From Polyodon spathula (taxonomy: Eukaryota; Chordata; Actinopteri; Acipenseriformes; Polyodontidae): a stretch of DNA of 64,000 bases. The translations under genes were made by a program, and so were the position numbers. Positions 45,727-59,450 of this stretch are shown piece after piece; within the stretch, counting starts at the first letter, position 1, and every line of letters begins with the position of its first letter. The DNA is taken from the NCBI RefSeq assembly GCF_017654505.1, contig NC_054535.1, positions 45,468,164-45,532,163 of the forward strand. The letters are read 5' to 3'. Under the pieces are notes generated by a model. That model did no database searches. It was not told where the DNA came from and saw only the letters and a program-made list of their open reading frames with translations.

Positions 45727-46424
45727 TATTAAGGAAAGTATTGTCAATATATAGACATTTTTTGGTGCACTTTTGGTTCACGTCTTGAACAAAACCAGAT
45801 ATCACTAAAGATACACAGGGAAATTTACATTTTGTAATGTAATGAATTTACCTCTATGGTGCCTGTACCTTGGCTGACCCAATGTGTTAAATTATTGTTT
45901 CTATTTTTCTATTACTGGTTTCAGACTTCAGCAGCATTGCATAATCGTGTGAGACTTGTATTTTCTTATACACTAGCTGTTTATGAGCCAATTTGAAATG
46001 TACCAAATTAGCGTGTCGGTGACAGCAGTGATAAGGCCATTCAGGGTTTAAATCACCATTCTTGTTACTTTGTTGTGCTGGCCTAGTACACACATACTTT
46101 CTCTCTTATCTGGTCAAACCAGTCAAAGTCATTGCCTGTTCTAACAATCAGTATTTAGGTTGAACATGCTCCAAGTGTCGCCTGCTGATTTTACAGTAAT
46201 AATAAACAAACTGAATTGATCTGCACTGTTACATTCAACTAAGCAAACTTGGGGCAGGAGCCATTTTTCTTTTAGGAAAGCAACAGACGTACAATTAAAT
46301 TGTTTACTCTACATCTCAAATCTAATCATTTATTGTTAAATTAAAAATGCATAACAAAATAAGAACAATATCTACGTTTCATACAATCCGTACTCCTTAT
46401 TTGCTTGTTATTGTATTTTTGTAA

Positions 46425-46479
46425 CCCCCACCCCCCCCAACCCCCCCTAACCCCCCCGAACGGGGAACATTTGGGGGGG
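46425..46479. repeat. C-run tract with G-quadruplex potential on the minus strand
   Basis: Four C-runs of 5 to 8 bases separated by one to three bases, then GGGG and a G7 run. The minus strand can form a G-quadruplex, or the C and G runs can pair as a hairpin. Confidence 0.7.
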
Positions 46480-47671
46480 CTTTGTTTGTAACAATTTTGT
46501 GTGTTTTCAATGCAAATATAAAATAATCCAACAAGTTGTTTGATCTACTAGGGAGAGTCGTGAGCTGTCTATTTACTATAAATACCATAGGAAAGTGTGC
46601 AAAGGCATCATCATTATAGATGGTGGGGGTTACGGTAGGAAAAGTCACACAGAAATCACAGATGCATATTTGTAATAGACAATAAGTGCCAGCGTTATCA
46701 TATTTTTTGCACCACTAGACTCCTTCATGCGATTCATCAGGTTAAGCTCATACACTTTGCTTGTGAATTAAATTACTGAAAGCTGTGGAACTACAAGAGC
46801 TTATATTACGTATTTTGTTGATTCTTTTATATTATTCTTTTACTGACAGCACAAAGGAAGATAATGACCACCACTGCTTATTTGTCTCTTTTTTATTGAA
46901 AACAACCAGAAGCTTCCTCCTTCCTAGAACCTCAGAGTTACGAACACCAGACCTGTGAACTGACCGGCCTACTGAACACCCACTTTCAACCAGAACTATG
47001 CAGTCACTTAACCATGTGTGTAATGCAACCAGACTGGTACTCCTATAAGAGGTGTGCTGGTCATGGAGAATGCAAAATTACTGGACCAAAAAATGACTGA
47101 GCAAGCTGCATTAATGCATTTTGTTTAAAAACAAGCGTACGTGTTTTTGCTAGTTATGATTTTAATGGTAGCTTAAATGTAGCCTTATTCTGCTTTGATA
47201 GTACTATTTTAAAGACTTTAGAACCATAACAATTTGATGATTGCATTACTGTGCTGTATCATTGCATGATTCACCAGATTGAGGGTGTAGATAGCAGGTG
47301 TACACATTTATTAAAACCATTAAAAACTCATATTCAGAGTACAGACATCTCAGGCTTACACAAACAACCTCCATTCCCAAGGGGTTCATAACTCAGAGGT
47401 TCTACTGTAGATGTTAATAAAAACAGTCCATACATTTCACAATAATGTTCTGCTGGTTTTAACGGGCACTCAGATTTTTCAGTGCACGCTGCGGAGTTTC
47501 ATTGCCATATAAATACGTGTAATACATGTAGTTACAGTGTCATTGTCCCCCTGCCCTGCCCCTCTGTTTGGACACTTTCCCATTGGCATTTAAAGCTTTC
47601 TGAGAAAACACTAAAGAATTTAGAACACCTAGAAATGTATGTTGCTTTGCTTCTTCAATACCAGTGAGCGT

Positions 47672-48142
47672 TGTGAACAGGATGGCTTTGCAGGGGTGAC
47701 ATCAGACCAGAAAGAGACTCAAAACAAGTGAAGGGCGGGGCAAAACTGAAGCGCAACGGTGCTTAGTGTTTTTTATTAAATAATAAACAAAGTGTGAACA
47801 AAACAAAACACTCACAAAATAAAGGGCACTTTGGCCAAACGAATAAACAAGCAATAAACAAAACCGCAGTGAACGAAACAAACAAATATCGTGCTGGGTT
47901 TTAGCCAGCACGTATAGCAATTGTTTTTACTTTAGTTTTTAATCCTCTTGCACAAACTTATGTCTCTCCTCACTCTCCACCTGACACAGACAGCTGTAGG
48001 CTTTTATACAGGTGACCATTTCCCAGTTAATCAATGAATTAACTCGGGAGATGGCCACCTTCTGCACAAGGTTTTTATGAATGGGGATTTTAACCCCATT
48101 CATATGACTATATTATGAAACCGGCTTTTCGCCGGTCCCACA
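47672..48142 (-). mobile_element. LTR of a Gypsy-like element (minus orientation)
   Basis: On the minus strand it starts TGTGGGACCGGCGAAAAGCC, has GTATAAAAGCC (TATA-like) and AATAAAAAAC, and ends ATCCTGTTCACA. The Pro-rich coding remnant at 48143-48780 adjoins its minus-strand 5' side, so this is probably the 3' LTR of a truncated element. It shares TTTGGCCAAAGTGC with the LTR at 5594-6166. Confidence 0.7.
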
Positions 48143-48780
48143 CAAGAAATAGTAATATTGGACCCTCGGGAGGCGACGGCAGCAGCAGCAGACCCTCGGG
48201 AGGCGACGGCAGCAGCGGACCCTCGGGAGGTGAACTCGGGAGCCCCTGGCCATAGAGGTGGCAGCGGGAGCCCCACTTCTCCCTCGTACCCTGTAACTGG
48301 TAGCTCCCCAGGCGATGCGGGGCAGCAGGCAACCCCAGGCGATGCGGGGCAGCAGGCAAATCCTGGGTGATGCGGAGCAGCAGGCATCCTTGAGCGGAGC
48401 GAGGCAGGCATCCTTGGGCGATGGAGGCGGAACCAGCAGGTACCCACCCGCTGCTGGTGGTGGTGTGAGCTGCAAGCAGTCCTCTCACGGCGGTGGATGC
48501 GGAACCAGCAGGAATTCATCCTCTGCTGGTGGAGGTGGGGGCTGCATGTAGTCTCCTGGCAACGGAGGTGGGAGCAGTGTGTAGTCTCCTGGCGACGGAG
48601 GTGGGAGCAGCGTGTAGTCTGGCGACGGGGGTGGGATCAGCGTGTAGTCTCCTGGCGATGGAGGAGGGAGCAGCATGTAGTCTCCTGGCGAAGGAAGAGG
48701 GAGCAGCGTGTAGTCTCCCTCACTTGCAGAGGACTGGTGCGGCTCACCCTCACTGGATATGGAGTGATTTCAGCTGTTGA
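48143..48780 (-). pseudogene. Pro-rich repetitive 3' end of an LTR retroelement
   Basis: The minus strand encodes repeats of PPPSPGDYTLLPPPSPGDY type, followed by LLVPPPSP and CLLPRIAWG units, across several frames with stops. At DNA level there are about six 30-bp units (GTAGTCTCCTGGCGACGGAG plus GTGGGAGCAGC...), three 24-bp CCAGGCGATGCGGGGCAGCAGGCA-like units, and CCCTCGGGAGGCGACGGCAG units. It is very GC-rich compared with the flanks. No conserved enzyme domain is present. Confidence 0.6.
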
Positions 48781-48844
48781 ATTGCAAGCTTTAATAAAAC
48801 CATAAAGAAAATCACAGAAAAAAAAACAAAAAAAACTACGCCAC

Positions 48845-49066
48845 GTCTGTCAAGAGAGCGTCGTCTTCGTGCAATCGGCATGTTGGAGGCTGGATTAGGG
48901 CAGCGTACTGTGGCTCGCCATCTTTGGTGCTCACAGCCAGAAATTTCAAACTTGCTGATACGGTATAACCAGACACACTCTGTCAATGACAGGCTACGAA
49001 GTGGGAGACTAAGAGTCACAAGATCTGCCCAAGATTGACAGATCATTTTGCAGCATCTTCATGATG
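48845..49066 (+). mobile_element. Tc1-like transposase fragment (N-terminal paired-type helix-turn-helix)
   Basis: Reads LSRERRLRAIGMLEAGLGQR and TVARHLWCSQPEISNLLIRY, then SVNDRLRSGRLRVT, then a stop (Asp-stop-Gln-Ile). This is the DNA-binding half of a Tc1-like transposase. The DDE half is absent. Confidence 0.8.
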
Positions 49067-51415
49067 TCAGTTGTTAATCAGCACAATAAAAAGTCACTGC
49101 ACCTACTCTAAAACAGAGTTTGTCATTTTTCGATCACATCTAGTGAATTGTATCCAAATATAAGTGATAAGTTTCTTTTGATGCTCAAATATAAGTGATA
49201 CGTTTCTTTTGATGCACACGTGGGTGAAATTCTGCCAGTACTCCCCTGTACTCCATACCGGGACTGCTTTTGATGCCGGTACTGGATGCTGGGACTTGTT
49301 TCATCTGCTTTTCATCCAACATGGATGCATTCCATTCACTCACACAGTCCACTAGTGAAGCATTTCTCAAATGCGCTTTCATTCAGCACAGTTCGTGCTG
49401 CTTGCATTCTGTTTTATTATACAGCGTCTGTTTCTGTTAGCTGCTACTGGCCACCGTTAACGTCAGTATAATCACTGTCACAAATCTCTGCCCATTTCGC
49501 TTTGTGTCAGTGTTCATTGATTGATCAACGAGAGAACGATTTAGCAGTGCAACATGAAAACAGCGGTATGGAGTAATTATCATTGTTATGAAGTAATAAT
49601 TATTTTCTTTACTGTGGCGGAGAAACCATCTGAAATAAATGAACATTGTTGCACTGAATTTGAAGGCAAAAATCCATGTCAGTGTTCGTCATAAATTACA
49701 TAGTTGATAAATATTAGAAATAATTATCATAACCTGTTTTGACTTGCACCGATTTACCACATTGCCAGAATTTTTGCAACATTTTCTAAAATTGCAAGTG
49801 ATGTGTGGGACAGTAGGGATTAACAATAACATAAAAAGACAGGATCAAAGTGCAGCTTCGGATTTGATAAGCCAGTCAGAATCGGGATATAGATGGAGGT
49901 GTGCTTCACGCTTTTCAAACACTGGCCCAACTTGCAAGGTACATGTTTACCATAGTGATGAACATTTTGTTTTGTTGTGATCCTAGTATTTTCTGTTATG
50001 GGGACTGTAATAAACAAAAAAGAAAATGGTGAGGTGTTTTTTCATTGTACATGCCCCCTTTTCTAAAACATTTTTAGTTATTTAAGAGTTTATTTAAGTT
50101 AAATGAGTTTTCAATTTTATACTGTTTCTAACTGAAAAAATATTTTTTTCTGGAACAGATCATGGTAATTCATCTACACAGAAACAACAGAGAAGCACAC
50201 AGAACATATTATCGTAAGATAAGTAATAAGTACAAAATAATAAAAGAAACAGGGACATATGATCTAATTCAATCATTGCAGCATGGCCAGGTCCTGTTGT
50301 AGGTGAGAACCCAGGGTCTAGAAAGTATGAGGATGATTTCGGAGAATACTGTGGAGATTAAAATGGACAAGTACATCATTAGTAGTAATAGTAGTGACTT
50401 ACATAATAAATCTGAGGGGTATTTTATCCCTTATTGTACATTGTTTGACTTAGACCTTCTTGTATCATTTTTTCATAGCACAGTTGTTTTTTTTAATACC
50501 ATTTTTATAACATTATCCCTTTTTTAGAATATCTTGAAACAACCCACCCATCCCCCCTACAGCAGTTACTGCATAGTGTAATATTTCTTAATGCTTATTT
50601 AAGGTTTCACTTAAGTGTTATATTACAGTACATGGCAGTGATACATGCAGAGGGTACAAAGCTTTCAATATTTTCAGATTCTTTGCTTATGGTGAATTTG
50701 GTTATAGTTGACCAGTTATTTTTTAAGGCTAATTTTGTATTTATAAATGTATTGTGTACCAATATGTATACATTTTTAAAGTAGTTATTCATTGGTAATA
50801 GTGTGTGTATGCATTACGCCTCACTAAACATAAAACGTATTTGTTTGGACGCGTTAAGCTGGATTAATTAAAACGGGTTTGAGTACGGGTCTTGACATCG
50901 GTTATGTAGTACTTTGGGCTAAAAGTAAATATCCTTCTTAATGCTGTGTAAACCAAATATGTGGCTTATTGCTGCCACCTACATGACTGGAGTGTACCTT
51001 AATCAATGCTGTTATATTCCAGAAGTTTTTTTTTTTTTTTTTTAAACAAGCAAATATTTCACTTTTGAGCATTATAAGGGTCCACATTAAATAGTTAATT
51101 AATTTGTCAATTCATAAGTTAATTCGTAAATTAACTCTTATGAATTTTTTAAAATGTATAAATTAATTACATTCATAAATTCTTCTGTAAGTTAATTTGT
51201 CAGTTCTTGCATTAAGTCATAAATGAGCTGTTTGCCGATTGAACTTTCAAGTAATTGGGATGGGGTGGGGGCAGTTTCTGTAGCTGGGGCATGCATGAAT
51301 ATTATGCTATCTTAAATAATAAAATATGTTTAGGCTGGCATTGCAACCAGCCACTTGCTGTCCACAACTAGCAAGCTCCGCTGAAGTCACTGGCCCAAAA
51401 GAGTCCGGGTCGGCT
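49067..51415. other. Non-coding sequence
   Basis: A direct repeat of about 30 bp (CAAATATAAGTGATAAGTTTC at 49154 and 49186) and AATTAATT-rich sequence at 51085-51200. No exon recognised. Confidence 0.3.
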
Positions 51416-52984
51416 TAGAGAGTGGCGCGCTGGCCCGCCACCCCCCACCCCCTCCAGCTTTCACCTGACCCTGATGTAACTGTGGGGCGGATAGGAGCCG
51501 GCCGGGCCATGTACGTGCTGTGCACAGTCAGCGGGATGGAGTGTCTGGCCCTGGTAGACACTGGAGCCACTGTTACTCTCTTGCGGCTGGGGTGCTGCCA
51601 CCGCGGGGGGCTGCAAGTGAGGAAACAAGGGAGCCCACCGAGGCCAGCCTGAGAACCGTGTCCGGGCAAGTCATCCCCATGAGAGGACGACAGGCACTCG
51701 GCGTGCACCTGGGGTATGTTGGGATGCAGCACATTGTGTGGCTAGGGGACATAGGGGAACAGTGCAAACTGGGGGCTGACATTTTGTCTGGCATGGGCAT
51801 CATCCTTGACTTGGCAGAGGGCATAATTTGGACCAAGAATGGGGCCTGCAGCTTCGATTGCGACTGGAGGGGAGCCGGGGTGAAGAAGGAGAGATCGTCT
51901 GTCAGCCTGCCAGCTACCATGCAAGCCAGTAAGCCTGCCTGTTGACTAGCCCAGCCACCTGCCAGCAAGCATACCAGCATGCCAGCTACCGTGCCAGCCC
52001 GCAAGCCTGCCCACCACTCAGCCCGGCCTCCTGCCAGCCAGCATATTAGCCTGCTAGCCACCATGCAAGCCAGAAAGCCTGCCAGCTACCATGCCAACCA
52101 GCAAGACTGCCCGCTAGACAGCCCAGTCGCCTGCCAGCCAGTATACCAGTCTGCCATCTACCGTGCAAGCAAGCTCGCCAGCTGAGCAGTCCTCCCGCCC
52201 ACCAACCTGCAGTCAAGACTCACAGGTACCACACTGGTCCGCAGACCAGGCACCGACCCCGGCCAGCTGCCCTTCTCGTCCACAAGCCAGCAGATTGCCC
52301 AGCACTAGAGCGTATTCAGCCGTGGACCAGGCTGGAGAATTAACGCGGGACCAGCAGGGCGTCAGTGTGGAACAGAGGAAAGTCCAGCTGTAGATATGGG
52401 GAAGGGCTCAGTTCAGAACAACAGAAGCAATTGGAGGAGCTGGTCCGGGAATACCAGGACTGCTTTGCAGCCAAAGCAAAGGACTGTACCCGCACCAAAC
52501 TGATCCAACACCACATCAACACTGGGGACGCCAGCCCAGCCAAAAGCAAGATGAAACCAAGGCCTCCATCAGGGAGATGGCCGCCAACGGGGTAATTGAA
52601 CTCTCGGAAAGCCCATGGGTTGCCTTGGTCATCTTGAGCGAGAAGAAGGATGGCAGCCTGCACCTCTGCATGGACTACTGCCAGCTTAACGCGGTCACCC
52701 GCAAGGGCGACTACCCCCTCCCGAGGAGCGATGAGGTGCTGGACGTGATCGCTGGCTCCCAATGGTTTAGCTCACTGGACCTGCAGAGTGGGTACTGGCA
52801 GGTTGAGCTGTCCCCTGATGCGCCGGCAAAGACGGCATTTACCACAGAACAAGGCCTCTGGCAGTTCCAGATGATGCCCTTCAGGCTATGCAACGCCCTT
52901 GAAACATTTGAGAGGTGTGATGCCTACACTGCTCGGAAAGGCCTGTCTGGACAGTCACGTGCCCCTCTTCAGCGCTACCAATAA
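51416..52984 (+). mobile_element. Ty3/Gypsy element fragment: protease, reverse transcriptase, internal deletion into integrase
   Basis: Protease: CLALVDTGATVTLL near 51550, then in another frame GADILSGMGIILDLAEGIIW. A Pro/Ala/Cys/Ser repeat block lies at 51899-52200. RT: QQKQLEELVREYQDCFA, then EKKDGSLHLCMDYCQLNAVT, SSLDLQSGYWQVEL (first catalytic Asp) and MMPFRLCNALETFER. Right after TFER it jumps to RCDAYTARKGLSGQSRAPLQ, a segment that belongs to the integrase zinc-finger linker of Gypsy elements. The YxDD box, RNase H and the start of integrase are therefore deleted. No LTRs are adjacent. Confidence 0.85.
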
Positions 52985-53640
52985 GCACCAAAAAATTAAA
53001 TTAATAAAAAACGAAAAACAGAAGCCATAATTACATTAGAGTACGTAGCCTACTGTGTGGTACTGACAACTACCATTACATTTTTGTACAATATTGTAGC
53101 ATTTAGTCAGTCGCTTAGTGCATACCGCTCAAGTGTTCCCTGTTGGTGACTAGCGGTATCGCCCCGCAAAAATGACCAGCTGTCCCGCGCCACATATGTG
53201 TATTCAGGCCTTAAGTCTGTATTCTTTAGAATTGGTCATCGGCTATGTCAAGCTTTCAAGTGTGCAATTTATAATATAAAGGCAAGCATTTAAGGAGTAT
53301 TGGTTTTAAAACAAAAATTGTAGCTGCTAGTGTAAAGAGACGTTTCAGTTTACTGAACATTTTTTGCTCAAATATGCAAGCCACACTGAAGAAGAAGAAA
53401 AAAAGCAGTAACTAGCAAATATGGCAAGGTACTGTAACAGAAACCCTGTAAACATCCCCCCTCAGAGCTGTATGTAAACATAATTAAATGCAGTGAGAGT
53501 GAATAGAATACCTGTATCAATATGTTCAAATATTAAAGAAAAAATACAGATAATAACTTCTTAGTGTAATAGGGTACTGTGTAGTGTAAAATACATACAG
53601 TAGTTCTGTTCAATTTAAGGAGGAGCAGAGGGTTGTTATT
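52985..53640. other. Non-coding sequence upstream of the internal FAM13A promoter
   Basis: No element or exon recognised. Confidence 0.3.
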
Positions 53641-54080
53641 TAATCCTTAGTCTCTCTGCTGTAGGGATTGTGACCACGGTATGCTGATCAGTTTGACACC
53701 ATAAAAGGGGCATGAATGCAAAGGAATACTCCATTGGCTCTTTCCTTGAGAGTGAGGTACTGAATGCACAGTTCTGGGAGGGATCTTGTAACTGACATTC
53801 AGATCTTACAGAGGAGCAGGGGAAGGGTAAACACGAATCCCTGCTTTGATTGGCTGGTGCTTAACTGCTCTTCCTGGGAGAGTTGGGGTCAAAGGGTAAT
53901 GGTACAACTGTAGCTAGACATGCAGGCTATTGTGTTTGGTTTAAGGAACCGTGTTTTGCAAATGGAGACTATAGGCTGCCTTTTTTGACAGAGACAAGAA
54001 ACTGCACAGGAACCTGTGGCTCTGCAAGCTATTCTCATTTGTGCGTGATGGTTATAAACTTTTTTTTTTTCTTGACAAGA
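53641..54080 (+). promoter_or_regulatory. FAM13A: Probable internal FAM13A promoter and 5' UTR (short isoform)
   Basis: A TATA-like ATAAAAGG at 53701-53708 lies 380 bp before the ATG of the short-isoform exon. No splice acceptor is needed between them, so the region could be one 5' UTR exon. Human FAM13A has a short isoform driven from an internal promoter in the same relative place. The transcription start is an inference. Confidence 0.45.
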
Positions 54081-54109
54081 ATGGCTTGTAAAATCATACC
54101 TCTGCAAAG
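54081..54109 (+). CDS. FAM13A: FAM13A alternative first exon (short isoform start)
   Basis: ATG at 54081 encodes MACKIIPLQ plus AG, followed by a GTAAAT donor. The human FAM13A short isoform starts MACEIMPLQ, so seven of nine residues agree. The exon ends in phase 2 with AG, exactly as the exon at 45321-45493 does. Both can therefore splice to the same downstream exon and complete a Ser or Arg codon. The short isoform lacks the RhoGAP domain and keeps the coiled-coil part. The shared downstream exon was not found before the right edge. Confidence 0.85.
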
Positions 54110-56091
<1,982 letters not shown>

Positions 56092-56905
56092 TTATGAAAG
56101 GTACATCAGAACTCCATTAGGCCCTGGAGATGATGATACCCTTGCTTTTTTCACAGCTTGCTCTACTTCTTTCCACTTAGGTGCACAGTCCTCCATTTGG
56201 TGTTCTGGTGGATTGCTAGGTGGGATGTCCAAAGCAATTGACATAGGCTGCTGCCTTTTTGAATCTGTATGTGTTTCCTCCAAATATCTCTCCAGCTCAA
56301 ACTTAGATGCTTTTATTGTGCCATTTTTCTAACTGGTGAATATCTTCTTTACAAATTTGAATGGATCTTTATAAAAGTTAGTTCTCGCACGTTCCTTCTT
56401 TTTGTAGCGTTTCAGTAGGCACTCAGATCTGTGCAATGTTGCAAGCTTATCTTTTATGACCCTTTGTAACAGATTGAGTCCCTCCTTCTGACTTTGTTCT
56501 GCTCTTCTCCATTGCTTCCTCAGCTGCCTCCTTTCTCTAACTAAGCGTTCAATCTCCTGCTGCAGGCTAGACTTTCCAGGAATAGTTTGTACTTTTTCCT
56601 TCCTTTTTTAACTCCAAACCTCTCGCTTCCATATGAGTAGATGATATCCCCAAATTTATCCAGCTTCTTTTCAACTGTTCCACTTAACCTTTCCAAAGTA
56701 AAACAGAGATCCGTGTTTACTGTGTCCCACACAGTTTCCTCACAAGCTTTTGGCCATTTAACTCCAGGCTTGTGCCTGCTGAGGTTCTTTTCTCTCTTAC
56801 GCTGGTTTATCTGACCGGGTTCGCAAGGATCATTAGGTTCATCACTAGTTGTATCCATGCAAGTCCTCCTCACGTCTTTGACAGGGGTGCTCATATCCTG
56901 CAAAC
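56092..56905 (-). mobile_element. LINE fragment: region upstream of the reverse transcriptase
   Basis: The minus strand reads HKPGVKWPKACEETVWDTVN, then LSGTVEKKLDKFGDIIYSYG, then a basic Arg/Lys-rich stretch with frameshifts. It ends EDCAPKWKEVEQAVKKARVS and SSPGPNGV, the start of the RT domain in fish non-LTR elements. It is probably the same broad group as the RLE-type LINE at 32140-33590, which preserves the opposite end. Multiple frameshifts make it inactive. Confidence 0.7.
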
Positions 56906-57862
56906 TGTTTAATTATTGGAAGTAAAAAATATTGTGGGAAAGTACATCGGTCATCAGTACCAAATGAATATTGTTCATTCATTCATTCATGTGCTGCTTT
57001 GAAATAAAAAATGTGTTTTAATCTAATTAATCTATTTGGTTTTACATGGAACATCTTGCATTTGTACTCGTTTAAGTGTATAAATGGAGAATAGGATTCT
57101 ATTGTATTTCGAGTTTGATGCCTCATACAGGGGCACCTTAACTTGTGAATTGGCACTCCGTTTAGCCCATACTGCTTGGTATGTACGTTGTGTTATAAGG
57201 TGTATGCTAATTAGAAGGTTACTCCACCGTATTTTTGTATCTGTTAAGTTTAGTTAATAAGGTTTTTATCACTAGACGCAAACGCGCAAAGTTATCTTCC
57301 TTTTTCACGCAGTATAATGTCCAAAACACTGCCGTTTAGTGAAAAAATATTTTTGTTTGATATGTTGCTGTAAAATATTTTTGTTTGATCTGTGGCTGTA
57401 AAATGTTTCTACTATAATGAAATTGCCATGGGTACGAGAGGAAATTTGGTTTTTAATGAGTTATTTAAAAAATAAAAAAACATATAATGACATTTTTTTT
57501 TGATGTATTGCTTATGTTTTCTAGAAAAATCAAATAAAATAAATGTTAAATTTCTGAACAACATTCAGATATGGTCTATGAAAACATTACAGCTGAATTA
57601 CTCAAAACTATACTTTTGGTACTTATAACCCTGTAATTCCAAACTCACGATATGTCTAGGATCAAGTGGAGTTTACTTTCAGACAACCAAGACCTTTTCT
57701 TTCATGATTTACAGTTTATTAAATGTGGCATATTAGCTACTCATTTCAGGCTTGTATCGCGATACATGAAGGTGTATTGTATTGTGTTGTAAAGTATCAC
57801 GATGCAATGATATAAGAGCAAATAAATAGACCACCTTTAATAAAAAATTATATATATGCATG
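56906..57862. other. Non-coding sequence
   Basis: Short (ATTC)n at 56975-56990. A pair of near-identical AAAATATTTTTGTTTGAT words occurs at 57344 and 57372. No exon recognised. Confidence 0.3.
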
Positions 57863-59340
57863 CAGTGCCTATAAAAGTCTACACTGCCATTCAGAATTTT
57901 CACCTGTTGTTGCCTTATAGCCTGAAATTAAAAGTTTTTTGTAGAAAATTAATTAAAAATAAAAACTGAAATAACTTGGTTGGATAAGTCTCTACCCTAC
58001 TTGTAATAGCAATCCTGAATTAGTGCAGGTGTAACCAATCGCCTTCAAAATCACACACCAAGTTAAGTGGCCTCCACCAGTGTTAAATTGTAGTGATTCA
58101 CGTGATTTCAGGATAAATTCAGAAGTTCCTGTAGGTTCGATCTGCTGGGTAGTGCATTTCAAAGCAAAGACTCAACCATGCGCACCAAGACGCTTTCAAA
58201 AGAACTCCGGGACAAAGTTGTTGAAAGGCACAGATCAGGGGATGGTTATTAAAAAATATCAAAGGCCTTGAATATCCCTGGAGCACGGTCAAGACGATTA
58301 TTAAGAAGTGGAAGGTGTATGGTACCACCAAGACCCTGCCTAGATCAGGCCGTCCCTCCAAACTGGATGACCGAGCAAGAAGGAGACTGATCAGAGATGC
58401 TACTAGGAGGCCAATGGCAACTTTGCAAGAGCTACAGGCTTTTATGGCCAAGACTGGTCAAAGTGTGCATGTGACAACAATATCCCAAGCACTCCACAAA
58501 TCTGGCCTGTATGGTAGGGCGGCAAGAAGGAAGCCCACCTTGAATCCCGTTTGAAGTATGTTTTTGCCATGTAGCAAAAAGTTTTGTGGTCTGACGAAAC
58601 TAAAATTGAACTTTTTGGCCTAAATGCAAAGTGTTATGTTTGGCACAAACCAAACACATTGCATCACCCAAAGAACATCATCCCTACTGTGAAGCATGGT
58701 GTTGGCAGCATCATGTTATGGGGATGTTTCTTATCGGCAGGGACTGGGGCAATTGTCAGGTTAGAAGGGAAAATGAATGGAGCAAAGTACAGAGAGGTCC
58801 TTGAGGAAAACCTGCTGCCCTCTGAATGAAAGCTGAAACTGGGACGGAAGTTCACCTTTCAGCATTGCAGCGACCCAAAGCACACAGCCAAAGCTACACT
58901 GGAGTGGCTAAGGAACAAAAAGGTAAATATGATTGAGTGGCCCAGTCAGAACCCCGACCTAAATCCAATCGAACATTTGTGGCATGACTTGAACATTGCT
59001 GTCCATCAACGCTCCCCAAGGAATTTGACAAACCTTAAACAATTTTGTATAGAAGAATATTCAAATATTGCCAAATCTAGGTGTGCAAAGTTGTTAGAGA
59101 CCTATCCCAACAGACTCACAGCTGTAATTGCTGCCAAAGGTGCTTCCACCAAGTATTAACTCAGGGGGGTGAAGACTTATCCAATTATGATCTTTCAGTT
59201 TTGTATTTTTAATATATAATTTTCTCAGTAAAACCTTTTTTCCCCTTAACAGTGTGGAGTATGGTGTGTAGATAAATGGAAAAAAGTCGGACACAACAAA
59301 ATGTGAAAAAAGTTCAAGGGGGTGTAAACTTTCTATAGGC

Positions 59341-59344
<4 letters not shown>
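57863..59344 (+). mobile_element. Tc1-like transposon, nearly full length, inactive
   Basis: The ends CAGTGCCTATAAAAGTCTACAC and GTGTAAACTTTCTATAGGCACTG are inverted repeats. Transposase: ATG at 58178 (MRTKTLSKELRDKVVERHRS), a TAA in place of Lys and a one-base loss near 58269, then PRSGRPSKLDDRARRRLIRD. A deletion follows around 58555-58580, then [11 protein letters not shown] (first Asp), a TGA at about 58827, and QHCSDPKHTAKATLEWL, where the second catalytic Asp is Cys. NPDLNPIEHLW carries the Glu. The sequence ends at 59159. Confidence 0.92.
58178..59159 (+). pseudogene. Tc1-like transposase pseudogene
   Basis: Helix-turn-helix in the first 110 codons and DDE domain after 58580, in three frames. 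The family normally has HDNDPKH at the second catalytic Asp. Here it is HCSDPKH, so this copy could not cut DNA even with its frameshifts and stops ignored. Confidence 0.9.
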
Positions 59345-59373
<29 letters not shown>

Positions 59374-59450
59374 ACAATACCTACATGGACATATATATAT
59401 ATATATATAATATATATTATATATATATATATAATATATTATATAAGTGA
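59345..59450. repeat. (TG)n and (TA)n tracts
   Basis: TG repeats to 59372 directly abut the transposon end. TA/ATAT tracts follow at 59391-59446. Confidence 0.9.

Larger units (their letters stand above)
45494..47671 (+). other. FAM13A: FAM13A intron
   Basis: Holds (AAT)n and C-run tracts described separately. No exon recognised. Confidence 0.4.

Noticed and set aside
48100..48805. Several overlapping frames of 95-139 codons in GC-rich DNA, on both strands
   Set aside because: All are frames of the same minisatellite-like module next to an LTR. The minus strand is the likely former sense, but none is a host gene.
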